From contig PKDD01000110.1 in NCBI GenBank assembly GCA_002862465.1, positions 1 through 34,683 on the forward strand: 34,683 nucleotides of DNA, read 5' to 3'. A program made the translations under genes and the position numbers. Source of the stretch: Haliea sp. GTDB taxonomy: Bacteria > Pseudomonadota > Gammaproteobacteria > Pseudomonadales > Halieaceae. Within the stretch, counting starts at the first letter, position 1. The number at the start of each line of letters is the position of its first letter. Under the pieces are notes generated by a model. It did not search any database. It was not told the DNA's origin and was given only the letters and a program-made list of their open reading frames with translations. Shown here piece by piece: positions 34,369 to 34,683 of this stretch.

Positions 34369-34683
34369 GCCATTCCCTCTTCCAAGCCTTTGAGTGTAAG
34401 CGGGTACATCTTCCCCTCCAGAAGTTGGTGAGTAATTGCCACAGACTGAGTGAATTGCCAATCTTCTTCAGGCGTAGGATTGATCCAGATTACTTTGTCG
34501 TAAACTTCTTGCAGCCGACGCATCCAGACTTCACCTGACTCCTCGTTCCAGTGCTCTACCGACCCCCCAGGCTGAACTATTTCATAAGGCGACATCGAAG
34601 CGTCTCCTACGAAAATAACCTTATAGTCTCGGCTGTACTTATGCAAAATATCCAACATTTGGGTGCGTTCGTTATGGCGCCGG
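34353..34683 (-). CDS. VWA/CoxE-like protein, C-terminal part (cut by window edge)
   Basis: The last 109 residues are visible, beginning RRHNERTQMLDILHKY inside the gene. Blocks YKVIFVGDASMSPYEI, GGSVEHWNEESGEVW and YDKVIWINPTPEEDWQFT fit the C-terminal half of a von Willebrand factor A-type domain protein of the CoxE-like group, in which DAS-like residues form part of the metal site. The family often partners with a MoxR-type AAA+ ATPase, which would have to lie outside the window. The N-terminus and start are not available. The ATG at 34658 is internal. Confidence 0.75.
   Translation of the reverse strand, partial: RRHNERTQMLDILHKYSRDYKVIFVGDASMSPYEIVQPGGSVEHWNEESGEVWMRRLQEVYDKVIWINPTPEEDWQFTQSVAITHQLLEGKMYPLTLKGLEEGMAYLSK

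Noticed and set aside
1-34683. CRISPR array, prophage, insertion sequence or defence island
   Set aside because: No regularly spaced repeats, transposase, integrase or phage genes were seen. Nearly every gene is a recognisable core gene in a syntenic order.

Overview
The window is core chromosome of a gammaproteobacterium, most likely a marine, Pseudomonas/Cellvibrio-related lineage. The evidence is a complete Na+-translocating NADH:quinone reductase (Nqr) locus, LolCDE, TonB/Tol-type ExbBD, KDO synthesis, LexA/SOS and a tRNA-Gly/tRNA-Cys pair behind pgsA. From memory, much of the gene order (lolCDE, DUF2062, comEC, exbBD, kdsB, murB; and nqr, gapB-type GAPDH, mfd, csiV, a PNP-family phosphorylase, lexA, topA) resembles the Pseudomonas aeruginosa chromosome around PA2977-PA3011, with several genes missing. 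I see no prophage, insertion sequence, CRISPR array or defence island.

Layout. 1-278: start of a lipoprotein gene with calcium-binding type repeats, cut by the window edge. 602-9000 (minus strand): comEC, exbB, exbD, kdsB, murB, uvrC, pgsA, tRNA-Gly, tRNA-Cys, covering DNA uptake, energised transport, envelope precursors, excision repair and phospholipid synthesis. 9128-9667: a lone plus-strand DUF2062 membrane gene that overlaps the end of lolE. 9651-12806: lolC-lolD-lolE lipoprotein-release transporter. 12845-19977: nqrA-B-C-D-E-F, apbE and nqrM, i.e. the sodium pump with its flavin-attachment and iron-maturation helpers. 20254-25385: an N-terminally extended GAPDH facing away from mfd. 25378-28036: csiV, a methylthio-nucleoside phosphorylase and lexA with two SOS boxes. 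28040-34683: a small conserved-type ORF, topA, an unknown membrane-anchored protein, a universal stress protein, a glutaredoxin-like protein, an IclR regulator, a SpoU-family RNA methyltransferase and the end of a VWA-type gene.

How the genes work together. ApbE should attach FMN to NqrB and NqrC, and NqrM should deliver iron for the NqrD/NqrE centre, so the eight-gene block is a self-contained Na+-pump module. LolCDE follows nqrM after only 38 nt on the same strand and could be co-transcribed. UvrC and Mfd are nucleotide-excision repair factors and LexA is the SOS repressor, so the window is rich in DNA-damage genes, although only lexA shows SOS boxes.

The most unusual structure is a canonical intrinsic terminator just after nqrF that lies inside the signal-peptide codons of apbE. 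The same DNA appears both to end the nqrA-F transcript and to encode ApbE's export signal. Other points worth checking are the non-canonical residues around both FMN-attachment threonines, an inverted repeat at the nqr promoter, a degenerate repeat inserted in CsiV, the absence of lpxK between exbD and kdsB, and frequent GTG/TTG starts at overlapping genes. I did not find a clearly new multi-gene system.
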